Positions 18,270-26,483 of a stretch of DNA of 64,000 bases are shown here, piece by piece (positions within the stretch are counted from its first letter, which is position 1; every line of letters starts with the position of its first letter). This DNA comes from a virus: the IMG/VR virus record IMGVR_UViG_3300020442_002635, positions 24,417 through 88,416 of that record, one strand, 5' to 3'. The position numbers and the translations under genes were made by a program. A model generated the notes under the pieces. That model saw nothing but the letters and a program-made list of their open reading frames with translations, did no database searches and had not been told where the DNA came from.

Positions 18270-18783
18270 TATTCATAGAGACTGCAATTCTTCGTGCATC
18301 AGTCTTAGGGACTTCATGATGCAACCATGCTGGGAAAACAACCAACATACCAGTTTCAGGTTGAACTTTTACTTCATCCTCAAAAATAATTGGAGCACAT
18401 CCAGGTTCAACATCAACATAATAGACAGCAGCAAAGTCACTTGGATAGTGTGAGTGTCTAATTGTATGATCACCCTTCTCATACATCATAGCCCAAAAGT
18501 TGAAGCAGATAAAATCAACTTCACAATTAAAAAAATCTTTTGATGCAAACTTACAGAAGTTCAGGACCACATCAATGATTGGTTTGAACTTTGGATTATC
18601 ATTATGTGTTCCATAATTTGAGTGCCATGCCTTAACATTACTCTCATTAGATTCTGGATTATTATTACGATGCTCAAAGATAACCTGCTTGAGATATGCA
18701 TTCATCTCATCCTTATTGCTAAGGATAGTTGTGAATATGGGTAGTGTCTTTTTAATCGTTTTGATTTCTACAGTGTTTATCAT
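18241..18783 (-). CDS. 2OG-Fe(II) dioxygenase-like protein
   Basis: 180 residues. H110-S-H112 (IRHSHYPSDFAAVYYV), a GCAPIIFED hairpin, VVFPAWLHHEV with H155/H156 as the distal ligand, and R165 (ARRIAVSMN). This is the Oxy_5 type with H-x-H instead of H-x-D. It overlaps the GT2-like gene downstream by 29 bases and the GT25-like gene upstream by 4. The N-terminal ~60 residues are helical and may recognise the substrate. Hydroxylase activity is inferred from the complete residue set. Confidence 0.65.
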   Translation of the reverse strand: MINTVEIKTIKKTLPIFTTILSNKDEMNAYLKQVIFEHRNNNPESNESNVKAWHSNYGTHNDNPKFKPIIDVVLNFCKFASKDFFNCEVDFICFNFWAMMYEKGDHTIRHSHYPSDFAAVYYVDVEPGCAPIIFEDEVKVQPETGMLVVFPAWLHHEVPKTDARRIAVSMNIDKRYVTEQ

Positions 18784-19436
18784 AACCAGGTTTTATGAAT
18801 AGTTGAAAGTCCATGATTCTTATCATATGCATAGATACCATCTTGGACAATAGGAAAGATATCTGCACGAAGAATAACATCAAGTGTTGTTGTGATTCCT
18901 TGTTGTAAAACATAAGAAATCATATTCTTTGCAATATGTGGATCAATAGCATATGCATGAGCACGACAGATGAAACGATAGAGACCATTATGATCTGTTC
19001 CATGTGGAGGAATTGAAATTACCTCTGCACCACGTTTCTGCTCTGATGATCCCAGATATACAATATTATTCAAATACTTATGGAACATATAAGGCCTTTC
19101 CATCACTGCATCGTGCTCAAGAATTACGATAGGTTTATCAATACTCAAACAATGACACCATAGTGCAAAGTGACTATAGAAAGTTGCAATCTGAGTTGGA
19201 GTAATCCATGATGTATGAACACGCAAGAAATTAATAAATGCCTGATCTTTTAATCCTTCAGGCACCTTGATTTCTCCTGACCTACCATTAAATGCCTCAA
19301 ACAGTTTGTATGGTTGTCCTACATTTTCACAAGACTGTATGCATTGCTGAGTAAGTTTCTCAGATATTTCATCTCCTGGAAGTGTAATAATATATGCACT
19401 CTCTACATTTGTGTCATATGATGCCAAATAATTCAT
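18780..19436 (-). CDS. GT25-like glycosyltransferase
   Basis: 218 residues. Begins with SAYIITLPGDEISEKLTQQC, matching the GT25 opening (short strand, then a helix over the donor site). It carries PIVILEHDAVM at 102-112, the family's 'ED/EHDA' donor-metal motif. GT25 enzymes are known both in LPS biosynthesis and as collagen beta-galactosyltransferases acting on hydroxylysine. That second precedent is notable here because hydroxylase-like genes flank it. Overlaps both neighbours. Confidence 0.7.
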   Translation of the reverse strand: MNYLASYDTNVESAYIITLPGDEISEKLTQQCIQSCENVGQPYKLFEAFNGRSGEIKVPEGLKDQAFINFLRVHTSWITPTQIATFYSHFALWCHCLSIDKPIVILEHDAVMERPYMFHKYLNNIVYLGSSEQKRGAEVISIPPHGTDHNGLYRFICRAHAYAIDPHIAKNMISYVLQQGITTTLDVILRADIFPIVQDGIYAYDKNHGLSTIHKTWL

Positions 19437-20266
19437 ACAAATTCAGGATAAAAAGTCTTGTAGTATTCTATATTATTTTGAATCACCAGTTGTGATTGCT
19501 CTGGTGTCATTACCTTTGGCCAACGTGGTTCTAACTTATGAAGTTTAGTTCCAGTCTTGTGTGTGACCATTGAACGATACACAGTATCATGTTCATAATA
19601 ATCGGAAGGTGGGATATTGTCAAAATCGTGTTCAAAGTATTCCTCACCAAGGAACTGATAGAGACTTTGGAATGTTCCTCTTGGATTTTCGTTGAAGTCT
19701 TCGTGTCTTAGGATAAAGAAATTATCTGGATGCTTCTGTGCTACTTCCATGACATGTGGAAGCATATTTAATGGACGACCAAGATTGGCCATACCATCAG
19801 TACAATACAACTCCATTCTTTTTTCAAATGGTTCGTGTTGGAAATGATGAGTTTCATCACCAACAATAATATTCGGATACTTATTAAGAAGAGATTCAAA
19901 TGAACAAATAATATCTCTTAGATCTCTAATAATATAAATGTATTTTGAATTTGGATTGAGTGCAAGAGTATGATTCAAATATTCAGACCATACCCTTGAC
20001 TTTGATACAACAACTGGTTTATCTGTCATACTCTCAAACCATCCACGAAATCCTTGTCGCAGAAAGTTTAGATATGCATCATTGAGTACATCTTTATCAA
20101 GTGCAATAAATTCACTAACCTGACTTGAAATATTCCTACAGGATTCTACAAAATAAGGAAGTGGACATGTGCCAGTCGTAAAAAATCTTGGATTCTCATT
20201 CAGGATATTCATGATCACTGATGAGCAAGTTCTAGGAAGGCCTAGACAATAATGAAGTTGTTGCAT
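19433..20266 (-). CDS. Sulfotransferase
   Basis: 277 residues. The 5'-phosphosulfate loop is visible as HYCLGLPRTCSSVIMNIL (residues 5-22). The 3'-phosphate site is YIIRDLRDIICSFESL, with R114 and S122. Together these are the PAPS signature of cytosolic sulfotransferases. KPVVVSKSRVWSEYL (83-97) matches the 'xxKxxxW' acceptor-side strand. First gene of a ten-gene operon with its own late promoter. Predicted to transfer sulfate from host PAPS to a hydroxyl on a sugar or side chain. Confidence 0.75.
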   Translation of the reverse strand: MQQLHYCLGLPRTCSSVIMNILNENPRFFTTGTCPLPYFVESCRNISSQVSEFIALDKDVLNDAYLNFLRQGFRGWFESMTDKPVVVSKSRVWSEYLNHTLALNPNSKYIYIIRDLRDIICSFESLLNKYPNIIVGDETHHFQHEPFEKRMELYCTDGMANLGRPLNMLPHVMEVAQKHPDNFFILRHEDFNENPRGTFQSLYQFLGEEYFEHDFDNIPPSDYYEHDTVYRSMVTHKTGTKLHKLEPRWPKVMTPEQSQLVIQNNIEYYKTFYPEFV

Positions 20267-20283
20267 AATTTAGAAATTTTGAG

Positions 20284-20290
20284 TATTTAT
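20284..20290 (-). promoter_or_regulatory. Late promoter motif for the ten-gene modification operon
   Basis: Minus-strand GATAAATACTC, 18 bases upstream of the sulfotransferase ATG at 20266. The operon would run to the gene ending at 13402. Confidence 0.6.
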
Positions 20291-20317
20291 CAGTTTAGTT
20301 AACCATACTAAGATTTA

Positions 20318-21457
20318 TCAAGGTTCCTTTAGGAAGGCAATAGCACTACTATTGGCATATCCATGTGCTTGCTTCCATTGTGTTCCTGGAAGTTGAACTG
20401 GCGATGAACGTAGTACTCGGCCATTAAGACCTAACTGACCAGACTGATTAACACCCCATACCCAGAATGTGTCATCAGTTTTAAGTCCTTGTATATATCC
20501 GTTACCTGCTCCTATAAAACTCCATGTTCCTGGAACTTGAACTGGTGATGAACGATTCGCTTTATCACTTTGAGCCAGCTGTCCATATCCATCATAACCC
20601 CACATCCATAATGTTCCATCAGTCTTGGTTGCAGCACCAGCAGCCCAACCACCTTCAACTATATCCCAATATGTTCCTGGAATTTGAACCGGTGATGAAT
20701 ATTGTACTCTATCATTTTGAGCATAGTTTCCATATCCATTATTTCCCCACCCCCATAATGTTCCATCAGTTTTAGATGCCATCATAAAAGGTCCACCAGC
20801 ATGTATTTTATTCCATTGAGTTCCTGAAATTTGTTTTGGTGATGAATATGTTACTCGATTATTTTGACCTAATCTACCGTCACCATTTTCTCCCATTACC
20901 CACAGTGTTCCATCAGTTTTAGATGCCATTAGATCACCATTGCCCCCTCTAACCAGATCCCACTGTGTTCCTGGAACTTGAGTTGGTGAAGAACGATCTA
21001 CTGTATCACTATGACCAGCTCGTCCATTACCATTATGTCCCCATGTCCATAGTGTTCCATCAGTCTTGGTTGCAACTTGAGTTCCACTATTTTCTGATGC
21101 AATATATTTCCATGTCGTTCCTGGAATTTGAATTGGTGATGAACGTGATACTACATCATTCTGACCTAATTGACCATTGGTGCCGGCACCCCATATCCAA
21201 AGTGTTCCATCAGTTTTGGTTGCCATCAAATTACCATAAACATCACTGGTAATCCTCGACCATGTTGTTCCTGGAATTTGTGTTGGTGATGAACGTTGTA
21301 CTGTATCATTCTGTCCAAGTCTTGCACCTGCATTATCTCCTGAGACATATAATAAAAATGGTCCAGGTATCGCTGATGGATCAGAATAACTATTTTTCCC
21401 ATCTTTAGTTAGATCATAGAGGCCATCCAGGTCCCAGGTGTTCTTTCTTATACTCAT
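20318..21457 (-). CDS. RCC1 seven-blade propeller protein, short N-terminus, coupled to an oxygenase
   Basis: 379 residues, almost entirely one seven-bladed RCC1 propeller (RSSPTQIPGTTW at first blade, RSSPVQLPGTQW at last). A third N-terminal class is present: MSIRKNTWDLDGLYDL then GPFLLYVSG, a short W-x-L/GPF motif. The ATG (21457-21455) overlaps the TGA of the 2OG-oxygenase gene (21456-21454), so translation is coupled. It is the terminal gene of the second modification operon. This is the most direct genetic link between propellers and modification enzymes in the window. Role as modified receptor-binding protein is inferred. Confidence 0.75.
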   Translation of the reverse strand: MSIRKNTWDLDGLYDLTKDGKNSYSDPSAIPGPFLLYVSGDNAGARLGQNDTVQRSSPTQIPGTTWSRITSDVYGNLMATKTDGTLWIWGAGTNGQLGQNDVVSRSSPIQIPGTTWKYIASENSGTQVATKTDGTLWTWGHNGNGRAGHSDTVDRSSPTQVPGTQWDLVRGGNGDLMASKTDGTLWVMGENGDGRLGQNNRVTYSSPKQISGTQWNKIHAGGPFMMASKTDGTLWGWGNNGYGNYAQNDRVQYSSPVQIPGTYWDIVEGGWAAGAATKTDGTLWMWGYDGYGQLAQSDKANRSSPVQVPGTWSFIGAGNGYIQGLKTDDTFWVWGVNQSGQLGLNGRVLRSSPVQLPGTQWKQAHGYANSSAIAFLKEP

Positions 21458-22056
21458 TGTACCTCAGAGTAATTGATTCCGCTATCTGACTTATTTAGTT
21501 TAGTCCAACTCACAAAAGAATATTTAGTTCCACTTTGGAGTTCTGAACTATAATGAACATGAGTAATTGCTGATGGAGCAAGAATCATTGTACCAATAGG
21601 AGTATCTTTATTGGTAAACTGTTGACGAGGATAGATCAGTTCCCCTCCACTATAACCATGATTGAGTTTAATTGTACCAGTATACAAACTATCATCAGCA
21701 TGTGGACGCAGGCCTCTCTGACCTTCCATTGTATACTTAATGATAAAAGGTACTTTCCAACCAACAAACCATTGATCACTTGGTAAACCAATTTTTTGTT
21801 CCAAGAAAGGAGAGATGACACGTTTCCAGTGCTGACAATAGTTTAAGTAGAACAAATCACTAATTCTACTGATACGTATCTCTTGACCATACACAGGGTC
21901 TCCTGGTTGGCTCTGAAACCCACCTTCAATGTTCTCTGCAATATTGATCAGTGCTTCACAGAATTCTGGTTTCCAGAACTCAACAGCATACATATCATTT
22001 CCAAGATCCCATGTCTTGGGATTTTCTACTACAGCATCTAAGTAAGTATTATTCAT
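21454..22056 (-). CDS. 2OG-Fe(II) dioxygenase-like protein (P4H type)
   Basis: 200 residues. H119-A-D121 (LRPHADDSLYTG), GGELIYP, distal H166 or H168 (AITHVHYSS), and K178 in TKYSFVSW at the 2-oxoglutarate position. Lys instead of Arg at this site is also found in collagen prolyl 4-hydroxylases. Stop codon overlaps the start of the RCC1 gene, and its start overlaps the upstream glycosyltransferase-like gene. Predicted side-chain hydroxylase; the adjacent propeller is the obvious candidate substrate. Confidence 0.7.
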   Translation of the reverse strand: MNNTYLDAVVENPKTWDLGNDMYAVEFWKPEFCEALINIAENIEGGFQSQPGDPVYGQEIRISRISDLFYLNYCQHWKRVISPFLEQKIGLPSDQWFVGWKVPFIIKYTMEGQRGLRPHADDSLYTGTIKLNHGYSGGELIYPRQQFTNKDTPIGTMILAPSAITHVHYSSELQSGTKYSFVSWTKLNKSDSGINYSEVQ

Positions 22057-22718
22057 TTCAGTAACTCATCACACTTGTCATAGAAAAGACTGTTGTATAT
22101 ATTCAATCGAGTCTCAAATAGATGATAGAACATATTCACACCAAGATGATTTGAGTATGTTGTTCCAATACCATACTCACCACGTCCTTGACCAAGATCC
22201 CATACTGCATTTCTTGGACGACGTTGGAAATGAGTTGGCATATAGAATTCTACTTCTTTACCACGTTTCTCTGCTTCTAATGTATAGAAACCACAGGTAT
22301 CAGCATTACGATGATCTGGCATGAATGTTAACCTGTTGAATTCCTCAAACATTTGACGACTCAGACAAAATGTTGATGGAGCAGCATACATGTGCTCTGG
22401 ATTTTCTAGGTGAGCTCCAATTTGTGCATTACCCACTAGTTTACCATTCTCTACTTGATCAAATGTATACTCAAGCGCATATTGATTCAATGGAATGCAA
22501 TCAACGTCAAGGAGCATGACAGTATCATATCCTTTATTGAATAGTTCATTGAATCCATACTCAACTCCTTGAGGATGAATAACTTCCTCTCCATGTGTTT
22601 GTGAACACAAAGGAAGAAAGTCTGCTGTCTTATTAAACTTTTTGATTACTTCACTTTGAAGACGTACAATCTCTTCATCAATAGAAAGATTATAGAATGT
22701 AAATATTGCTCTCTTCAT
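22053..22718 (-). CDS. GT-A-type glycosyltransferase
   Basis: 221 residues. Donor site TVMLLDVDCIPLNQ with D71-V-D73. LVGNAQIGAHL and MYAAPSTFCLSR follow, then a His/Arg-rich region with HFQRRPRNAVWDLG and a C-terminal YSNHLGVNMFYHLFETR. Shares the 'FVGNAQ..GH', 'YAAP', 'YHxF' framework with the paralogue at 23332-24033, so the two arose by duplication. Overlaps the oxygenases on either side. Family number uncertain. Confidence 0.65.
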   Translation of the reverse strand: MKRAIFTFYNLSIDEEIVRLQSEVIKKFNKTADFLPLCSQTHGEEVIHPQGVEYGFNELFNKGYDTVMLLDVDCIPLNQYALEYTFDQVENGKLVGNAQIGAHLENPEHMYAAPSTFCLSRQMFEEFNRLTFMPDHRNADTCGFYTLEAEKRGKEVEFYMPTHFQRRPRNAVWDLGQGRGEYGIGTTYSNHLGVNMFYHLFETRLNIYNSLFYDKCDELLK

Positions 22719-23329
22719 GATGCTCCATTCACCCTTGCGTACATATTTGCTGCGACAACATATCTAGGTTCTTCAGAATCTGGTAGAACACTCTTATGAG
22801 ATAACCATCCAGGGAAAATAATCCAACTGTATTCATACCCTGCAATTGATTGAAACTGACTGCCAAGTGCAGGGGCTGTTCGTGGATCATGAAATTCTGT
22901 TCCACCTACTGCAGGATCACCAGGAACTTTAATGTAATAAACTCCAGAAAGAAATGCGGGATTATGATGATGCCATGGGTTTTGTTGTCCTTGCTCCATA
23001 GATTTCCATGACTTATATACCCATGCACTACATCCTGTAAATTCGATATTCTGTTGTTGCGAACAGAACTGTGGTGTTGCTTCAAGATAGTTTTCACATG
23101 CTCTCACAAAAGTTCTCTTCAACTTCTGCCATACTGCAGGAGCATCATTCTGAAAAATAACCAATGATGTCTGATACTTTGGCGTCAACTCATTATCAGT
23201 ATAAACACCATTTTCAATCAACATATCAGTGCTATCCATCATATCCTGATGATCTTGGGGATTGATGAAGTCACTGCAATCTGTTCTTACAGCATTTGTT
23301 GGAAATAGATTATAAGTTTCTACTTTCAT
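22715..23329 (-). CDS. 2OG-Fe(II) dioxygenase-like protein (Oxy_5 type)
   Basis: 204 residues. NPWHHHNPAFLSGVYYI carries H120-H121-H122, then GGTEFHDPR, distal H178 (WLSHKSVLP) and R189 (EPRYVVAANM). This is a textbook 2OG-FeII_Oxy_5 pattern (NPHxHxxxxxSGVYY...GWLxHxVxP...R.SxAxN). Sits between two paralogous GT-A genes, 3 bases from one and overlapping the other. Complete active-site set predicts activity; substrate unknown. Confidence 0.75.
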   Translation of the reverse strand: MKVETYNLFPTNAVRTDCSDFINPQDHQDMMDSTDMLIENGVYTDNELTPKYQTSLVIFQNDAPAVWQKLKRTFVRACENYLEATPQFCSQQQNIEFTGCSAWVYKSWKSMEQGQQNPWHHHNPAFLSGVYYIKVPGDPAVGGTEFHDPRTAPALGSQFQSIAGYEYSWIIFPGWLSHKSVLPDSEEPRYVVAANMYARVNGAS

Positions 23330-23331
23330 GT

Positions 23332-24033
23332 TTAATAAAATTTAGATGAATAGTTTGGTTTAATCTCTCTACCTGAAATTATATCATTGACTCTCCTGTT
23401 CCACAACTCAGGTAGTTCTTCTTTATCAATAAAATCACTAATCCTAAAATAGTGCCATGATCCAGGATATAGTGTTCCTTTACCCATATAACCATAGTGT
23501 GCAAGTGTTGAACGATGGCTATCAAATCCAGTGGGATAAATTAAACGATAGTCCATACCAATTTGATTTGCACGATTTGTAATCTCCTGTGCAGTATCAA
23601 TCAACAACTCACCACCATTCTCAAGTGGAATATGATATGCCTTGAAACTAGGTTTTCCTAATTTCTCCCATCCTTTCTTTGAGACAAGAATTAGTCCAGG
23701 TGCTGCATACAAATAGTTTTTGTGTGGCATGTGCCCAATATTCTGAGCATTACCTACGAAAGAATCATTTGCCTTAGCCCATGAATATGCAGAATATAAT
23801 ACATCTTCACTAGTAGGAAGACAATCAATGTCAATAAAACATACAACATCATCATCTTCCTGCTCCATCATCTTGGTTTCAAATTCACCATGAGCAAAGA
23901 ATGCCTCATCAAAAGTATCAAATGCAGGGTATTCGTGATAGTGAACTTCAAGTCCTACTCTTTCAGAACATTTTTTATGATCTTCAACTATTTGTTTGGG
24001 AAGATTGTGAGTATAGAAACTATGAAATCTCAC
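23332..24033 (-). CDS. GT-A-type glycosyltransferase
   Basis: 233 residues. DDVVCFIDIDCLP gives the D68-I-D70 donor-metal motif. SFVGNAQNIGHMPHK and YLYAAPGLILVS match the paralogue at 22053-22718. The C-terminal STLAHYGYMGKGTLYPG and SWHYFRI segments keep the family's final His-containing strand. Overlaps the TPR-glycosyltransferase gene upstream by 14 bases. Predicted cytosolic sugar transferase. Confidence 0.65.
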   Translation of the reverse strand: MRFHSFYTHNLPKQIVEDHKKCSERVGLEVHYHEYPAFDTFDEAFFAHGEFETKMMEQEDDDVVCFIDIDCLPTSEDVLYSAYSWAKANDSFVGNAQNIGHMPHKNYLYAAPGLILVSKKGWEKLGKPSFKAYHIPLENGGELLIDTAQEITNRANQIGMDYRLIYPTGFDSHRSTLAHYGYMGKGTLYPGSWHYFRISDFIDKEELPELWNRRVNDIISGREIKPNYSSKFY

Positions 24034-25315
24034 GTTCTAAAACCTCATGTAGAACTTTAATTGCATCATCCCACTTATTGTATTGAGATTGTTTGATGAC
24101 TGTTACATTATCACCATACCATTCATACTTATCTGAAGCCCAGGTGATATAAGCAACAAGTGGTGGCATCACAATAACTCGTTTACCCATTGCACCTGCA
24201 AGGTGTGCAGTTGCAGTACATGATGTGATGATTAGATCACTCTCTTCAAAAATATTGTAGGTATCAGTCCAATCATTGATGAGATGAGTTATATCCCATA
24301 CTGGAGCATTCTTTGGAAGATCACATTCTTCCATTTGAAGAGAGAACAATTGTCCATACTTATCCAGTTTGAGAATTTCTTCAACTGGAATACTACGAAA
24401 CTGATCATGTTCAAACTCTGGATTACCTTTCCATCGAACACAAATCTTCTTTCGACCTTTTGCAACTTCATTCATCTCAGGAACTGGTTTTGCTTCCATC
24501 TTGAGATAAGGAAACTCTACACCTTCACAAGGATGATCTAGTTTCAAAAGATATGGAGCTGACATTGCAGGAACAAACTTATTCCACTTGGTTCTTACAA
24601 TATCTTCAGTTAGATATACATTCTCATAACCACATGCTTCAAACAAAGATTTTGTTTTTGGTGTTGCAAAGATCTTAAGTGTATTGCAATACTTCTTGAA
24701 ATGGTTTGCATATCGAATGAAGATCATTTCATCACCCATACCACCTTCAAGATAGTATGCAATAGTATCTACTGTTTCACCATTCCAACGACTTTCTTCA
24801 CCAATATTGTACTTCAGTTTCAACAACCATTCATGACCCCACACACGAAGATTGGCACCTGTACGAACATATTCATATCCTTTATAAAAATCTTCTTCCA
24901 TAAGAAACCACCCATAGTTAAATGAGGCTTGGGGAATCTTATCTGCAAGTGGTTTCAGGATACGAACACTCTCATCAAACTTTCCTTGTGCAGTCGTATA
25001 CAAAGAAAGATCGATCTGAGTCATAGGATCTTCACGAACTTGTTTTGGAAGTGATTTGATTATTTTTTCTGCTTCAGGAGCACGACGTAGATAATATAGA
25101 CACTTTGCTCTGTTTACCTTAATTTGTGGAGATGGATTCTTAATGTTGTTAAGAACTACAAGTGCCTTGTCAAATTCTTTATCATCATGATGAATCTTTG
25201 CAAGACTATTTGCAACCTCAGGATCATCTTCATGTTTCAGATATGCAATTGCAAGTCCTTTTGCTGCTTGAGGTTCTCCTTTCTCAATCAATTCAAGAAT
25301 AAGTTGTCTAATCAT
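24020..25315 (-). CDS. TPR-fused GT-B glycosyltransferase (GT9/OGT-like)
   Basis: About 431 residues from the ATG at 25315; a TTG two codons upstream is possible but less likely. Residues ~1-155 are TPR-like helical pairs (EVANSLAKIHHDDKEFDKAL and similar). Residues ~185-430 form a GT-B domain with the Gly motif LEGGMGDEMIFIRY, KKICVRWKGNPEF and SCTATAHLAGAMGKRVIV, as in GT9 heptosyltransferase-like enzymes. TPR plus GT-B is the architecture of O-GlcNAc transferase and of bacterial protein O-glycosyltransferases, where the TPR part binds the polypeptide acceptor. This is the strongest single hint that proteins are the acceptors here. Confidence 0.75.
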   Translation of the reverse strand: MIRQLILELIEKGEPQAAKGLAIAYLKHEDDPEVANSLAKIHHDDKEFDKALVVLNNIKNPSPQIKVNRAKCLYYLRRAPEAEKIIKSLPKQVREDPMTQIDLSLYTTAQGKFDESVRILKPLADKIPQASFNYGWFLMEEDFYKGYEYVRTGANLRVWGHEWLLKLKYNIGEESRWNGETVDTIAYYLEGGMGDEMIFIRYANHFKKYCNTLKIFATPKTKSLFEACGYENVYLTEDIVRTKWNKFVPAMSAPYLLKLDHPCEGVEFPYLKMEAKPVPEMNEVAKGRKKICVRWKGNPEFEHDQFRSIPVEEILKLDKYGQLFSLQMEECDLPKNAPVWDITHLINDWTDTYNIFEESDLIITSCTATAHLAGAMGKRVIVMPPLVAYITWASDKYEWYGDNVTVIKQSQYNKWDDAIKVLHEVLEREIS

Positions 25316-25317
25316 AA

Positions 25318-25896
25318 TCAATAAACTCTCTTTGTTCCTGCTTCCAATCCAATGTTTGGTCTCGTATCATATAACTTATCTTGATACGGTCCATTTGCTT
25401 CCACATAATGCATGAAGATCTGATACTGTGTTGTTCCTTGGAATGGTTCTCTCCAATGAACAACTTTATCTCCTCTATAAACTACAGCATCACCTTCACT
25501 TAGATTTGCATGGACTGCACGATTTTCATCTTGAAATGAAAGTGGCCATAGTGCATCATACTCTCCACCTAATGAGACAGAGACAGAATGCTGACACTCT
25601 GGACGATCCTTATGAGGAAGTAGATCTGCTCCATTGAAGTAGATCCTTGCATATGTGTATGTTGGTAGCAATTTCTTTCCAACACTCTCTTCTACCATAG
25701 GTAGACACATTAGCATCAACATATCAAATGCAGGATCTCCATAGATGCCAAGAGATTTTTCTACCTGATCATCACCTTTGTTTGGAACTTGATCATTCCT
25801 TCTCAAAAGTTCAAAGTAGTTTCTTAGATATTGAGCAAGATACTGTGGAATAAAACCTTGTCTTATATCAAATCCTTTCTGTTCGTATTGTGTCAT
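25318..25896 (-). CDS. 2OG-Fe(II) dioxygenase-like protein
   Basis: 192 residues. H95-K-D97 (LLPHKDRPECQHSVSVSLGG), then GDAVVYRGDKVVHWREPF with distal H147. No Arg/Lys appears at the expected distance; instead Q157 and Q159 lie in TTQYQIFMHYV. R149, right after the distal His, may take the 2-oxoglutarate role. That variant is seen in a subgroup of phage oxygenases as far as I recall. Start overlaps the upstream oxygenase gene. Activity is likely but the 2OG-binding arrangement is non-standard. Confidence 0.65.
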   Translation of the reverse strand: MTQYEQKGFDIRQGFIPQYLAQYLRNYFELLRRNDQVPNKGDDQVEKSLGIYGDPAFDMLMLMCLPMVEESVGKKLLPTYTYARIYFNGADLLPHKDRPECQHSVSVSLGGEYDALWPLSFQDENRAVHANLSEGDAVVYRGDKVVHWREPFQGTTQYQIFMHYVEANGPYQDKLYDTRPNIGLEAGTKRVY

Positions 25897-26458
25897 AAAG
25901 TCGCTGCTCTGTCTCTAACCATGAAACCAATGTATATCTGAATCCATACTTAACTGGATGCACTTTATGTGCAAATTCATGAGAAGAAGGGAATGCTATC
26001 ATCATACCTTTCTTTGGTCTGATAGTCAATCCTAAGTGAGTAAACTCAAGTTCTCCACCCATATAGTCATCATTGAGATAGTAAAGAATAGAAATATCTC
26101 TAGGAGCAATTCTCTTCCACTTACCATCCTCAAACTGTTCAGAATCATTGTGTTCTATATAGTGACCTCCAACAGGATAACCTAGAAACTGAACTGGTTC
26201 TATATTTTTAACTTTTGAATTATATTTCTTGTGCATGTATTGATCATAACAAGACATCACTGCTGAATTAAGATTCAACAGCATTTCATGTGGGATAGGA
26301 TACCACAAGGTTTTTCTTGTGGTATGTTCCACATCTTGGTCATCACTCGACCCAACAGTCGCATATGATGTTTCTTGATTTGTCAATTTCATCAATTCAT
26401 GAATGTGATAATCAGGCACCACATTCGGTTGAATAATAATTTGATCAAAAGGATTCAT
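25868..26458 (-). CDS. 2OG-Fe(II) dioxygenase-like protein (P4H type)
   Basis: 196 residues. H103-N-D105 (YIEHNDSEQF), ILYYLNDDYMGGELEF, distal H164 or H167 (EFAHKVHPV) and R174 (FRYTLVSW). This is the 2OG-FeII_Oxy_3/P4Hc pattern. First gene of the second modification operon, with a TATAAATA late promoter, and 20 bases downstream of an RCC1 gene. Predicted side-chain hydroxylase. Confidence 0.75.
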   Translation of the reverse strand: MNPFDQIIIQPNVVPDYHIHELMKLTNQETSYATVGSSDDQDVEHTTRKTLWYPIPHEMLLNLNSAVMSCYDQYMHKKYNSKVKNIEPVQFLGYPVGGHYIEHNDSEQFEDGKWKRIAPRDISILYYLNDDYMGGELEFTHLGLTIRPKKGMMIAFPSSHEFAHKVHPVKYGFRYTLVSWLETEQRLYDTIRTERI

Positions 26459-26475
26459 AATTTAGAAATTTTGAT

Positions 26476-26483
26476 TATTTATA
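26476..26483 (-). promoter_or_regulatory. Late promoter TATAAATA for the second modification operon
   Basis: Minus-strand TATAAATAATC overlaps the end of the upstream RCC1 gene and lies 17 bases from the ATG at 26458. Exact T4 late consensus. The predicted transcript covers seven modification genes and the RCC1 gene at 20318. Confidence 0.7.

Noticed and set aside
24020-25321. TTG start at 25321 for the TPR-glycosyltransferase
   Set aside because: An in-frame ATG two codons later (25315) is a more usual start and begins directly at the first helix, 2 bases after the upstream stop.
13402-26458. A DNA hypermodification pathway (TET/JBP-type oxygenases plus base glycosyltransferases)
   Set aside because: The oxygenases look like P4H, Oxy_5 and DUF6445 types and the transferases like GT2, GT25 and GT9 types; no thymidylate or dCMP hydroxymethylase is nearby. 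Not excluded for genes outside the window.
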